Assembly: GCA_002729695.1 (NCBI GenBank)
Contig: PBYQ01000016.1
Span: 51,986-115,985, forward strand
DNA: 64,000 bases
Direction of reading: 5' to 3'
DNA from: Citromicrobium sp.
GTDB taxonomy: Bacteria; Pseudomonadota; Alphaproteobacteria; Sphingomonadales; Sphingomonadaceae
Shown here piece after piece: positions 44,527-52,770 of this stretch; positions within the stretch are counted from its first letter, which is position 1; every line of letters starts with the position of its first letter. Both the position numbers and the translations under genes were made by a program. The notes under the pieces were generated by a model, which did no database searches, had not been told where the DNA came from, and worked only from the letters and a program-made list of their open reading frames with translations.

Positions 44527-45456
44527 TTACCAGAAGAAGTCGTAGATCACATCGACCACTTCGCCGGTGTACGTGTTCACCAGCAGCACGTCGTCGTAGT
44601 AGCGGACCCACTTGTAGGGGCCGTAGACCTGCGGAAGGCGATAGCTCCACGGATCGTTGATCCAGTAGCGGTTGCCGAAGAACAGGCTGCCCAGCGTGAA
44701 GCCGATGTTCAGGCGGCGATAGCTGTAGTTGCGATACGGCGCGTAGTAACGGCCGATGTTGTACACGCGGCGATTCTGGTTGCGGTAGCGCTGCCAGTCG
44801 TAGCGCCGGTCGTTCCGCCAGCTGCGGTTCCACCGGCGATAGTCGCGGCGGGCTTCCCGACGCTCTGCCTGGCGGTAGTCGCGACGCACTTCGCGGCGAT
44901 AATCGCGCCGTGCTTCCTGACGGGCATCGCGCCGCGCTTCCTGGCGGTAGTCACGCCGTGCTTCCTGGCGGGCGTCGCGGCGCGCTTCCTGCCGAGCATC
45001 ACGCCACGCATCCTGCCGTGCCTCCTGGCGAGCATCACGTCGAGCTTCCTGGCGGGCATCCCGGCGCGCATCCTGCCGGGCGTCCTGACGGGCCTCGCGG
45101 CGCGCTTCGCGCCATTGTTCGCGATACGGTTCTGCACGATTTTCCTGACGGTTTTCGCGTCGCTCGACACGGCGTTCTGCCTGACGCTGTTCCTGACGGG
45201 CGCTCTGGCGATTGTCCTGCCGCGCTGCCCGGCGTTCCTGCCGCGCCTGCTGACGGTCGCCGCGCTCCTGCACGCGCTGCCTGCGATCGTCGCGGGTCGG
45301 GCGTTCTGCGATCGCGCCACTGGCGCTGACCGAGGCCATCACGGCGGCCGGTTGCGCTTCCGCTGCCGATGCACTGGCGGGCAGGCTGGTGGCGGCGAGG
45401 GCCAAGCCTATTGCGGTAAGCCCGCTATGTCGGAGAATTCTGGAGATGTCGTACAT
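44527..45456 (-). CDS. Exported Arg-rich repeat protein with RcnB-like C-terminus
   Basis: A 309-aa exported protein. Residues 1-32 are a signal peptide (MYDISRILRHSGLTAIGLAL, with cleavage near SASA). Residues 52-115 are Arg/Gln/Glu-rich. Residues 116-207 are 23 consecutive tetrapeptides of the form [RQ][DE]xR, mostly QEAR, RDAR and RDYR. The C-terminal 90 residues are Tyr/Arg-rich and end TYTGEVVDVIYDFFW, which resembles the RcnB family (PF11776, periplasmic nickel/cobalt homeostasis). The strong positive charge suggests binding to anionic envelope polymers or metals; the function is unproven. The start is ATG 45456. Confidence 0.82.
   Translation of the reverse strand: MYDISRILRHSGLTAIGLALAATSLPASASAAEAQPAAVMASVSASGAIAERPTRDDRRQRVQERGDRQQARQERRAARQDNRQSARQEQRQAERRVERRENRQENRAEPYREQWREARREARQDARQDARRDARQEARRDARQEARQDAWRDARQEARRDARQEARRDYRQEARRDARQEARRDYRREVRRDYRQAERREARRDYRRWNRSWRNDRRYDWQRYRNQNRRVYNIGRYYAPYRNYSYRRLNIGFTLGSLFFGNRYWINDPWSYRLPQVYGPYKWVRYYDDVLLVNTYTGEVVDVIYDFFW
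44836..45111 (-). repeat. 12-bp-unit coding tandem repeat (23 tetrapeptides)
   Basis: In-frame 12-base units encoding [RQ][DE]xR run for 92 residues of the RcnB-like protein, often pairing as 24-base dimers (RDAR-QEAR). Copies vary at synonymous and single-residue positions (QDAW, REVR, QAER), so the array is not newly expanded. Confidence 0.85.
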
Positions 45457-45671
45457 GATGTGTCCTTGCGGCTCCCTTCGTTGCTTTTGGCCAATGGCCG
45501 CCGCGCCCACCATGCGACTCCCATGTCCTGAATTGATACATGCGCGATACGCGCTGACACAAAACTGAACGTGACCATTGACCATTTGTTCATGTTTCAA
45601 GTCAAGTTGATGAATGATGGAATCGTGGAGCGATTTGACAGTGTGGGCAATTGCGTGGCTTTGATCGCACC

Positions 45672-46241
45672 ATGATCGATACGCTCGACGCCATTCTGGA
45701 CGATGCCTCGCGGCGACTGGCAAAAGCCGCTAGCGACCGGCGCTCTCCCATGCACACGCCCGTTGTTGCGACCGGCGATGCCGATGCACGGGTGATGGTT
45801 TTGCGCGCGTTCAGCGAATGGAGCCTGCGCTTCCACACCGACTTCCGCGCGCCCAAAGTGGGTGTGATAGCCGGCGATCCGCGCGTGGGTGTGCTGTTTT
45901 ACGACAAGGCGGAGAACGTGCAGATCCGCCTGCGCGGCACCGCGCGGATCGAGCGAGACGGCCCGGTGGCGGACGCGGCGTGGGAAGACGGCACCAACTT
46001 CGCCCGCCGCTGCTACCTGGGCGAGGGGCCGGGCACCGTGACACAGACCGCATCATCCGGGCTGCCCGCCGCCTTCGAAGGGGGCGAGCCTACCGACGAA
46101 GAACTGATCCCGGCAAGAAGCAACTTCGCGGTCATGCTGATCGACCTGACCGAGCTCGACTGGTTCAGCCTTTCGCACGAAGGGCATCGGCGCGCGCAGT
46201 TCGATCTGGCAAGGGGCACGTCGCGCTGGGTTACGCCCTAG
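45672..46241 (+). CDS. Pyridoxamine 5'-phosphate oxidase-like flavin-binding protein
   Basis: A 189-aa FMN-binding split-barrel protein (PNPOx-like). The N-terminal half holds VVATGDADARVMVLRAFSEW and HTDFRAPKVGVIAGDPRVGVLFYD, where the Arg/Lys-bearing strands bind the FMN phosphate. NVQIRLRGTARIE follows, and HRRAQFDL ends the domain. It lacks the full PdxH C-terminal signature, so it may be a flavin or haem-degrading relative rather than a vitamin B6 enzyme. The start is ATG 45672; an in-frame TTG at 45651 is less likely. It is divergent from the Arg-rich gene. Confidence 0.83.
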   Translation: MIDTLDAILDDASRRLAKAASDRRSPMHTPVVATGDADARVMVLRAFSEWSLRFHTDFRAPKVGVIAGDPRVGVLFYDKAENVQIRLRGTARIERDGPVADAAWEDGTNFARRCYLGEGPGTVTQTASSGLPAAFEGGEPTDEELIPARSNFAVMLIDLTELDWFSLSHEGHRRAQFDLARGTSRWVTP

Positions 46242-46274
46242 ACCGCCACGGCTGCTTGCCATAGGGGATGCACC

Positions 46275-47642
46275 ATGAAGCGCCCCCGCCTGCCTGCCAG
46301 AGACCTGTTGCCGGGCATGGGCGAAGAGCTGATCAGCCCGAGCGACTGGGGTCGCCGTGCCGCCACTCTGGTGAGCGCGGTGCTGATCGGCCTCGTTGCC
46401 ATCGGGTTTGCGGTCGCAGGCGACCATGCCAGCACCTTCTTCGAGCGGACGACGCACCGTTACCCGTGCATCTACCTCGTTTCGGCACCGCTGGTGTTCG
46501 TTGCGATTGCCGCTGTCACCAACCGTTTCGCGCCCGATGCGCGCGGATCGGGCATTCCGCAGGTCATCGCCGCCAGTCGCATGCCGGGCAATGCGGCCAT
46601 CGCCGGACTGGTCGCAGTGCGCACCGCATTGTTCAAGGCGGTCCTGACCGTCGCCGCGTTGCTCGGCGGGGCTTCGGTCGGGCGCGAAGGTCCGACGGTG
46701 CAGCTTGGCGCGGCGATCATGGTGCAGGTGCATCGCCTGTTCCGCGTGCCGATAAGTGCGGGCGTGTACATCGCTGGTGGAGCGGCGGGCGTCGCGGCGG
46801 CATTCAACACGCCGCTGGCGGGGATCGCCTTCGCGATCGAGGAACTGGCGGTCGCCTACGAGCAGCGAGTCGCCGTGCTAGTGATGGGCGCGGTGATGAT
46901 CTCCGGTCTGACCGCGCAGGGCATCTCGGGCGACTACGTGTATTTCGGGCAGATCACGGGCAGCTTGCCGATACTGACCGTGCTGGTCGCCGCACCGATT
47001 GCCGGTCTGGCAGGTGGTGCGGCCGGAGGGCTGTTCTCCCGCATGGTGCTGGCCTTGCGCGGGCCGGGCGGGCGCTTCGCAGCGAGGCTCAAGGCCCGCC
47101 CCTTGACCACTGCACTTGTGTGCGGCGTCGTGGTCGGCGTGCTCGGCTTCGTCACCGCAGGCGCGACATCCGGGACTGGGTACGAGCCTACCCGCGCGCT
47201 GCTTTCGGGCGAGGACGCCGAGTACTGGTTCGGCCCGGCCAAGTTCCTCTCTGCCCTCGCGACGAGTGCCAGCGGCATTCCCGGCGGCATATTCGCCCCG
47301 TCGCTGGCGGTGGGCGCGGGCTTCGGCGAACTGCTGACGCCGCTCTTCCCGCCCGAGCAGGCCGGGCTGATCATCCTGATCGGTATGGGCGGGTACTTCA
47401 CCGGAGTGGTGCGCGCGCCGCTGACCGCAGTGATCATCTTGAGCGAGGCGACCAGTTCTAGCCACGCGATCCTGCCGCTGTTCGCGACCGCGCTGATCGG
47501 CGACTGGGCCGGTTCGCTGGTGTGCAAGGAACGGTTGTACCACGCGCTTGCAGGCGATTTCGCCCCATCGGTGAAGCCTGATCAGAGCGACAGCGCAAAC
47601 GACGAAGACCGATCCAAAGGCTCGGCCGCGAACGGCGCCTGA
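46275..47642 (+). CDS. clcA: ClC-family chloride channel/antiporter
   Basis: A 455-aa ClC protein. All three anion-selectivity signatures are present: GSGIP (residues 91-95), GREGP (136-140) with the gating glutamate Glu138, and GIPGGIFAPSLAVGAG. The C-terminus has no CBS domains. The retained gating Glu suits a Cl-/H+ exchanger, but I could not confirm the internal proton glutamate. It starts 33 bases after the flavin protein and may be cotranscribed. Its stop codon lies inside copy 2 of the 35-bp dispersed element. Confidence 0.93.
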   Translation: MKRPRLPARDLLPGMGEELISPSDWGRRAATLVSAVLIGLVAIGFAVAGDHASTFFERTTHRYPCIYLVSAPLVFVAIAAVTNRFAPDARGSGIPQVIAASRMPGNAAIAGLVAVRTALFKAVLTVAALLGGASVGREGPTVQLGAAIMVQVHRLFRVPISAGVYIAGGAAGVAAAFNTPLAGIAFAIEELAVAYEQRVAVLVMGAVMISGLTAQGISGDYVYFGQITGSLPILTVLVAAPIAGLAGGAAGGLFSRMVLALRGPGGRFAARLKARPLTTALVCGVVVGVLGFVTAGATSGTGYEPTRALLSGEDAEYWFGPAKFLSALATSASGIPGGIFAPSLAVGAGFGELLTPLFPPEQAGLIILIGMGGYFTGVVRAPLTAVIILSEATSSSHAILPLFATALIGDWAGSLVCKERLYHALAGDFAPSVKPDQSDSANDEDRSKGSAANGA

Positions 47643-47672
47643 CACACCTGACACAGTGTGCAGGGGGCAAAA
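47638..47672 (-). repeat. 35-bp dispersed element, copy 2
   Basis: Reverse complement of 22791-22825 with two mismatches in 35. It begins inside the last codon and stop of clcA, so the element supplies the clcA TGA. The tandem nonamer (CCTGACACA on this strand) is intact. Confidence 0.8.
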
Positions 47673-47801
47673 GTTCGGTCCCCAAAGGCGCAAGATATGC
47701 CCGCGATCGGTGCGGGAAATTGGCCGACAATGCGAAAGAACGGGCGCGAGTGTAGCGTTTATCCGCGCAGTAGGAAAATCGCGCGACGGCCGGTGGAGCG
47801 G

Positions 47802-48302
47802 CTAGACCTCGTCGCCCGGCGTGATGTGAACGACGATCGACCGGATCGTCAGGAATACGATCGTCACGCTCGCCGCAGCCAGCGCGACCATGAGGACGGT
47901 CAGCGAAAACAGCCCTGTGTAGAGATAATTGTACCAGCCATTCGGCAGGTTCTCGAACTCTCCGATCGGCAGTGTGTAGGCCAACAGAACTAGAAAGCTG
48001 AGCATCAGCGTGGCGGTAGAGATCACCGCGATCCGGCTGACATGCTTGTAGGTCTGCCGGTCGAAATCGGTCTCGATCCGCCGGATCATGCCAATCAGCG
48101 TCAGCATCAGCGCGAGCGTCGTGGCCGATGCGGTGGCGATGGCCGAGCCCAGATAGAGCCCTGCGCGGCTCAAAGCCTCCAGCAGGTCCCGCGCTTCGGC
48201 AGCGCCATAGACCGTTCCGATGGCATGCCGGGCGCCGAGCCCGATCAGACAGAAGATGGAGAAGGACAGGATGGGAAGGACGATGCTGCGCTTGTTGTTC
48301 AT
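47802..48302 (-). CDS. Hypothetical four-helix membrane protein
   Basis: A 166-aa protein that I do not recognise. Hydrophobic segments are at about residues 8-26, 45-70, 90-112 and 127-155. The loop MIRRIETDFDRQTYKHVSR between helices two and three is basic and probably cytoplasmic. It is a single gene with its own spacer on both sides; two GC-rich hairpins (48361-48434) lie upstream of it, after azoR. Nothing links it to its neighbours functionally. Confidence 0.75.
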   Translation of the reverse strand: MNNKRSIVLPILSFSIFCLIGLGARHAIGTVYGAAEARDLLEALSRAGLYLGSAIATASATTLALMLTLIGMIRRIETDFDRQTYKHVSRIAVISTATLMLSFLVLLAYTLPIGEFENLPNGWYNYLYTGLFSLTVLMVALAAASVTIVFLTIRSIVVHITPGDEV

Positions 48303-48360
48303 ACCCCCGCCAGCGGTTGAGAGCGCGTGAAGGTCCTAGACTGACAATTGAGGGTAATGT

Positions 48361-48434
48361 GCGCGCGAAGCAGCAAGCTCGCGCGCCGGTTACCTGTCCG
48401 GGTGCGCGGAGCGACTATTGTTGCTCCGCGCACC
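48361..48434. terminator. Two perfect hairpins downstream of azoR
   Basis: GCGCGCGA/TCGCGCGC (48361-48386) and GGTGCGCGGAGC/GCTCCGCGCACC (48401-48434, 12 bp). The second ends eight bases from the azoR stop and is its likely terminator, although no T-run is seen on the minus strand. Confidence 0.6.
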
Positions 48435-48441
48435 GGGAAGA

Positions 48442-49014
48442 TCATGCAGTGGCGAGCAATTCGTTCACATGGTCATGCGCCTTGGCCATCGCAGCCTTCG
48501 CCGCGTCTTCTCTGATCTTCAGCCCTTCGGCGATCACGAAGACCGGGTCGGTAATCCCGATGAAGCCGAGCACGCTAGTGAGATAGCGTTCGGCGTGTTC
48601 AACACTGCGCTGCTCGCTGTCTTCGCCGTACAGCCCGCCACGTGCGATCGCGACGATGACCCGCTTGCCGCCCGACAGCCCTTCGACCGCGCCGGTTTCG
48701 GTGTAGCGGAAGGTCTCGCCCGCCACCAGGATGCGGTCGATCCACGCCTTGAGCTGGCTGGGAATGGTGAAGTTATACATCGGCGCGCCGATCACGACCG
48801 TGTCGGCCGCCTTGAACTCGGCCAGCGCTTCGGCGGAATCTGCTTCGCCGAACGCGGGCAGGGTGAGGTGGGAGAGGGGCTCTGCGGCAAGATCGCGATA
48901 GGTCACTTCCGCATCGCCGTTCCCGTCTTTCAGGCTGGTGACGATCGCGGCGGTCAGTTCGCGGCTCGCCGATGCGTGGCCGGTGATGCTGCTGTCGATA
49001 TGGAGAATGTTCAT
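48442..49014 (-). CDS. azoR: FMN-dependent NADH-azoreductase
   Basis: Flavodoxin-like quinone/azo reductase of the AzoR family; it reduces quinones by two electrons and so limits redox cycling. The 190-aa protein shows MNILHIDSSITGHASASREL (FMN phosphate loop), VIGAPMYNFTIPSQLKAWID, the family signature, and a GLYGEDSEQRSVEHAERYL segment after the flavin loop RGG. It is divergent from an HxlR-family regulator with 96 bases between. Confidence 0.93.
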   Translation of the reverse strand: MNILHIDSSITGHASASRELTAAIVTSLKDGNGDAEVTYRDLAAEPLSHLTLPAFGEADSAEALAEFKAADTVVIGAPMYNFTIPSQLKAWIDRILVAGETFRYTETGAVEGLSGGKRVIVAIARGGLYGEDSEQRSVEHAERYLTSVLGFIGITDPVFVIAEGLKIREDAAKAAMAKAHDHVNELLATA

Positions 49015-49110
49015 GGCTCTTGTTCCCAGTCACTAATGTTGACCAGAGCCACATAAGTGACCACATATACCTCGCAAGAACGCAAATTTTCCTGACCAGG
49101 TCACACCAAT
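49015..49110. promoter_or_regulatory. Divergent azoR/HxlR control region
   Basis: The spacer repeats the hexamer GTGACC/GGTCAC and close variants in both orientations (49029, 49039, 49057, 49092, 49099) within AT-rich DNA. These are candidate half-sites for the HxlR-family regulator; I cannot define one operator with certainty. Confidence 0.4.
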
Positions 49111-49497
49111 ATGACTGCCAATTCGCACCCCCATTCCGAGCCCGGCTGCCGCGCGGTGAGCGAAGTGCTCAGCCGCGTGGGTGACAAGTGGACCGTCCTG
49201 ATCGTGAAATCGCTGCAATTGGCAGGCGGAGATGGGCGGCGCTTCAACGATCTGAAGCGCGATATCGGCGGAATCTCTCAGCAAATGCTCACCCGCAGCC
49301 TGCGTTCGCTTGAGCGTGACGGGATGGGGGAGCGGACCGTGCACCCCACGGTGCCACCGCAGGTCGAATACCGGCTGACCGATCTCGGCAACTCTCTCGC
49401 GGTGCCGGTCATGGCGCTGGCGGACTGGACGTTCGAGAACATGGAGCTGATCCACGCCCACCGCGCAGCTTACGATGAGGTTGCGGACGCGGCCTGA
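49111..49497 (+). CDS. HxlR-family transcriptional regulator
   Basis: A 128-aa winged-helix protein of the HxlR (DUF24) family: a CRAVSEVLSRVGDKWTVLIV start, RFNDLKRDIGGISQQMLTRSLRSLERDG helix-turn-helix and VEYRLTDLGNSL wing. A single N-terminal cysteine, Cys13, occupies the position of the redox-active Cys in YodB-type members that sense quinones and diamide. The divergent neighbour azoR encodes a quinone reductase, the same partner gene that YodB controls in Bacillus (known), so a quinone-responsive repressor is the best guess. Confidence 0.9.
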   Translation: MTANSHPHSEPGCRAVSEVLSRVGDKWTVLIVKSLQLAGGDGRRFNDLKRDIGGISQQMLTRSLRSLERDGMGERTVHPTVPPQVEYRLTDLGNSLAVPVMALADWTFENMELIHAHRAAYDEVADAA

Positions 49498-49544
49498 GCT
49501 TGTTTCGGGGGCGGCACCGTGGGTCACGATGCCGCCTCTTCGCG

Positions 49545-50447
49545 TCAGGTCGCGATGCCAACGGTGGCGGTGGCCGTGTAACCGACGCCGGCATTGCCTG
49601 ACATTTCGAGCATCATCGCTTCCTGCTGCGCGGCGGTGTTGTCGCCAAACACGTTGTCCCGCGCCAGCGAAGCATTGTTCAGCGCCGCGATGCTGCCGGT
49701 GTAGGTCGGATCGGCTGTGTAGAGCGAAGCCAGTGCGTCCTTTGGCAGTGCGAACTGGGAAACCAGGCGCGCTGTGCGCCCGTTGCTCGCGTTGCTGAGG
49801 CTCGAATAAACCTCGAAATGGATGTGCGGGTACCGCCCGTTGTAAGTGCCGGGCACGATCGTCGTGAAAGTCACCTGGCCGTTCGTGTCGGTGGTCTGCA
49901 AGCCGCGCAGGAAGTTTTCGCTGGGCAGGTCGTACAGCGAATATTGCCCCGACGCGTTGCAGTGCCAGACATAGATCACATAGTCCGCCAGAGGCGCGCA
50001 ATTGTCGTTCACATCGACCAGCGTGATGGTGAAATCCATGCGTGTGCCGGCTGCGGTATTGCCGTCTCCGATGCTCGACCGGATATCGGCACGCTGGAAA
50101 GCGGAAACCGTCACCACGTTCGAATAGGTGCCGCTCGACTGGTTGGTCCCGTCGGCAGGGTAGGGGCCGTTGGTTTCGGAGGCATAGGCGGTGCAACTGG
50201 CCGAGCTGCCGGAGCCGGTGGAAGTGGGCGCGCCTGTATCGCCCGTTGTCGATCCACTTGTCGTGGTGCCACCCGTGCTCGACGACAGCACGCTGTCGCC
50301 GCCACATGCGGCCACCAGTACACCCGTTGCCCCAACACCGAAAATTCCCAGGGCCCGGCGACGACTGAGCGTGTGCGCACGTTGCAGGTCTGCTGCGAGA
50401 CCTTCGTGCAGGTGACTATCGACAAGGTGATCGGAAGTAGTCGGCAT
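49545..50447 (-). CDS. Intradiol ring-cleavage dioxygenase-like protein, predicted Tat lipoprotein
   Basis: A 300-aa protein with the intradiol dioxygenase fold. The iron-site region is YVWHCNASGQYS (Tyr169) and GRYPHIHFEVY (Tyr206, His208, His210). Unlike cytoplasmic catechol dioxygenases it has a twin-arginine signal (SRRRALGIFG, residues 29-38) ending in a lipobox VAAC (Cys48), followed by a 35-residue Ser/Thr/Gly linker. It is thus predicted to be folded before export and lipid-anchored. The substrate is unknown. The TetR gene upstream on the same strand may control it. Confidence 0.87.
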   Translation of the reverse strand: MPTTSDHLVDSHLHEGLAADLQRAHTLSRRRALGIFGVGATGVLVAACGGDSVLSSSTGGTTTSGSTTGDTGAPTSTGSGSSASCTAYASETNGPYPADGTNQSSGTYSNVVTVSAFQRADIRSSIGDGNTAAGTRMDFTITLVDVNDNCAPLADYVIYVWHCNASGQYSLYDLPSENFLRGLQTTDTNGQVTFTTIVPGTYNGRYPHIHFEVYSSLSNASNGRTARLVSQFALPKDALASLYTADPTYTGSIAALNNASLARDNVFGDNTAAQQEAMMLEMSGNAGVGYTATATVGIAT

Positions 50448-50610
50448 TCAAGTGCTCCATCGTCGAATATCCCCTGCTGGGGGATCACTTGGCGCGATGG
50501 TCGTGCGCATAAAAGCCGCGGATTGTATCGCTTCGTCGCTAGTGTGTCGCACTGCCCAAGGGTGGACGGACCGCACCATTGCCTTGCCACGGGGACGGCC
50601 GGTCTGCGGC

Positions 50611-51267
50611 CTAGTTTCGCTCGTCGACCAGCAAGAGCTGGGCCACTGCTTGGCCAATCTGTGCGGCAGCGTTCTCCATCGCCCGTTCGGGCGCGAGTAT
50701 CGACAGTGCTGAGGTTACCCTGTCGGGCTGTCCCAGCGCCGCGTGGAGGACCACGAACACGATGGCGGGGTCGGAGATCGGCACGATGCCTGCATCTATT
50801 CCCTGCTGGATCAGTGGGCGGGCTGCCTCGAACAGCGGCTTCAGCAGGCGCTCGGCCACTATGTCGCTTCGCGGCGATGGCTCGAGGCTGGCGCGCGCGA
50901 TGAAGCCGCGCAGATCCGGGTTGTGGTCGTAATAGGTGGCGGTCATCGCGATGGCGAACTGCAACCTTTCGCGCACGGGCGTCTTGTGGTCGTTGGTGAG
51001 GGCTGAGAGCGCCGCAATCCGCGATGTGAGCGTGTCTGCCAGCAGATCGACGCAGGCGAGCCACAGGCCTTCCTTGTTGCCGAAGTGGACCGCGACCAGG
51101 TTGGGCGCGGCGCCCGCCCGGCTGGCGATCATGCGGACGCCCGCCGCCTCGAACCCATGATCGGCAAAGCAACGCGTCGCCGCACGCAACAGGGCGTCGC
51201 GCCCAGCAGGGGCATCTGCCTTCCGCCGTCCGCGTCGCGGGGCGGTTCGATCTTGACCTTCGCTCAT
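50611..51267 (-). CDS. TetR-family transcriptional regulator
   Basis: A 218-aa TetR-type regulator with the helix-turn-helix in RDALLRAATRCFADHGFEAAGVRMIASRAGAAPNLVAVHFGNKEGL. The C-terminal domain (ALGQPDRVTSALSILAP region) resembles CecR/DUF1956-like members. Only 11 bases upstream of its ATG begins a perfect 18-bp palindrome that overlaps the -10 of the divergent DUF1254 gene, so it most likely represses itself and that gene. Confidence 0.9.
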   Translation of the reverse strand: MSEGQDRTAPRRGRRKADAPAGRDALLRAATRCFADHGFEAAGVRMIASRAGAAPNLVAVHFGNKEGLWLACVDLLADTLTSRIAALSALTNDHKTPVRERLQFAIAMTATYYDHNPDLRGFIARASLEPSPRSDIVAERLLKPLFEAARPLIQQGIDAGIVPISDPAIVFVVLHAALGQPDRVTSALSILAPERAMENAAAQIGQAVAQLLLVDERN

Positions 51268-51296
51268 GGCGTCTTGTATATGTACAAGTGTACATA
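51253..51296 (+). promoter_or_regulatory. Promoter with a perfect TetR-type operator
   Basis: TATGTACA-AG-TGTACATA (51279-51296) is a perfect 8-2-8 palindrome. A second, overlapping palindrome TTGTA-TATG-TACAA spans 51274-51287. On the plus strand TTGACC (51253-51258) and TATATG (51277-51282) are 18 bases apart and would drive the DUF1254 gene, with the -10 buried in the operator. Confidence 0.8.
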
Positions 51297-51336
51297 AACT
51301 GTCATGTCAGTCGTTTCGCTCGAAAGGATCGCTCTC

Positions 51337-52770
51337 ATGCGCCCTGTTATCACGCGCCGCGCCGCGCTTTTCAATCTGTCGGCGTTTTCCCTGCTCGCGG
51401 TGCCCGGCTGCGCGCCGAGCCAGCCCGACCCCAATTCGCGCGAAGACCAGCTTACCGGCGCGCTCGACGGGACGGTGATCGACGCGTTCTTCTATGCCTT
51501 CGGGCCGTATGAATTCGCACGCTCGATCCAGGCGCTCTCGGGCCAGATCGATGTGGGCGATACGCTGGTGTCGGAAGATGCGCTGGCCGATGCGGCGAGG
51601 CGGGCGGGCGATACCGATGTGCTTATCAACCGCCACATCCATGTGCGCGATCTGGCGGACGAGCGCATTCGATCGGTCACTGCGCCCAACAACGATACGC
51701 TCTACACCTCGGCCGTGCTCGAGCTGTCGAAAACGCCGGTGTGCCTGACGCTGCCCGCCTCAGGCGACCGCTACCTGTCGGTCGCGCTGATGGACATGTT
51801 CACCGACCAGACGATGGTCGGCCATGCCGACAGGGGCGGGAAAGGCGGAACCTACCTGATCGTCGGGCCGGACAGCGCTCAGAAGGATGGGCCGGGCGTG
51901 ATCCGCATGCCTTCGAACGACGTCTGGCTGCTGGCGCGCACATTCGTGGCCGGGGTCGACGATCTCGAAGCCGCGCGCGCGGTGCAGAGCGAGATCGTGG
52001 TGGAACCGGTGGATACGAAGGTGAAGCCGCGACTGTTCACCACGCTCGCCCCGCCCGAAATGGAGCCGAAGAGCTTCCTTGCGCTGACCAACGAGGTGCT
52101 GGGGCGTTCGCCCGGCCATCCGCAGGTCGCGCGCGCGGCGAAATTCGCGGACCGGGGAATCGCCCCTGGCAAGATCGATGTGTGGGACGATCTCTCGGCC
52201 CGATCGCGCACCGCGTGGGGCGCGTGGCTGCCGCGCGCGCTGGAGATGCTGCGCAGGGGGCTTTCGCGCTCGCAAGACAAGCCAGGCTGGAACGCGCCGT
52301 CGCTGATCCTGGGCGATTACGGCAATAATGATCTGGTGCGCGCGGCCATTGCGCTGATCGGATTCGGTGCGCTCAAGACGAAGGACGCACGCTATTTCCG
52401 CACCGAAACCGATGCCAAGGGCGACGGGCTGACGGGCGATGCCGCGTACGAGATGGTGATCCCGGCCGCAGGCGTGCCGGTGAAGGCGTTCTGGTCGCTG
52501 AGCGTCTACAAACCCGATCCCGACGGGAGGCTGTTCTTCTTCAAGGTGCCGATCGACCGGCACTCGATCAATTCGGGCTCGTCCGATTTGGTCAAGCGCG
52601 CCGACGGATCGATCGTCCTCCACCTTTCGCGCAATCGTCCGGAAGCGAAGGATGTGGTCTGGGTACCGACGCCCGATGGCCCGTTCGAAGCGATCTTCCG
52701 CACCTACCGGCCAGAGGAGCCGGTGATCGGAGGCAGCTGGACTGTGCCACCGCTGGAAAAGCAACGCTAG
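51337..52770 (+). CDS. DUF1254/DUF1214 protein, predicted exported lipoprotein
   Basis: A 477-aa protein with an N-terminal DUF1254 domain (RSVTAPNNDTLYTSAVLELSK) and a C-terminal DUF1214 domain (AFWSLSVYKPDPDGRLFF, LHLSRNRPEAKDVVWVPTPDGPF). The N-terminus MRPVITRRAALFNLSAFSLLAVPGC has a twin-arginine pair and lipobox, so export and lipid anchoring are predicted. The family is exported and of unknown activity. The start at ATG 51337 is favoured over ATG 51304 because the twin-Arg signal then starts normally. Its stop overlaps the convergent acyP by four bases. Confidence 0.88.
   Translation: MRPVITRRAALFNLSAFSLLAVPGCAPSQPDPNSREDQLTGALDGTVIDAFFYAFGPYEFARSIQALSGQIDVGDTLVSEDALADAARRAGDTDVLINRHIHVRDLADERIRSVTAPNNDTLYTSAVLELSKTPVCLTLPASGDRYLSVALMDMFTDQTMVGHADRGGKGGTYLIVGPDSAQKDGPGVIRMPSNDVWLLARTFVAGVDDLEAARAVQSEIVVEPVDTKVKPRLFTTLAPPEMEPKSFLALTNEVLGRSPGHPQVARAAKFADRGIAPGKIDVWDDLSARSRTAWGAWLPRALEMLRRGLSRSQDKPGWNAPSLILGDYGNNDLVRAAIALIGFGALKTKDARYFRTETDAKGDGLTGDAAYEMVIPAAGVPVKAFWSLSVYKPDPDGRLFFFKVPIDRHSINSGSSDLVKRADGSIVLHLSRNRPEAKDVVWVPTPDGPFEAIFRTYRPEEPVIGGSWTVPPLEKQR

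Noticed and set aside
44836..45111. Regular short DNA repeats resembling a CRISPR array.
   Set aside because: The 12-base units are contiguous and in frame within an exported Arg-rich protein; there are no unique spacers and no cas genes.
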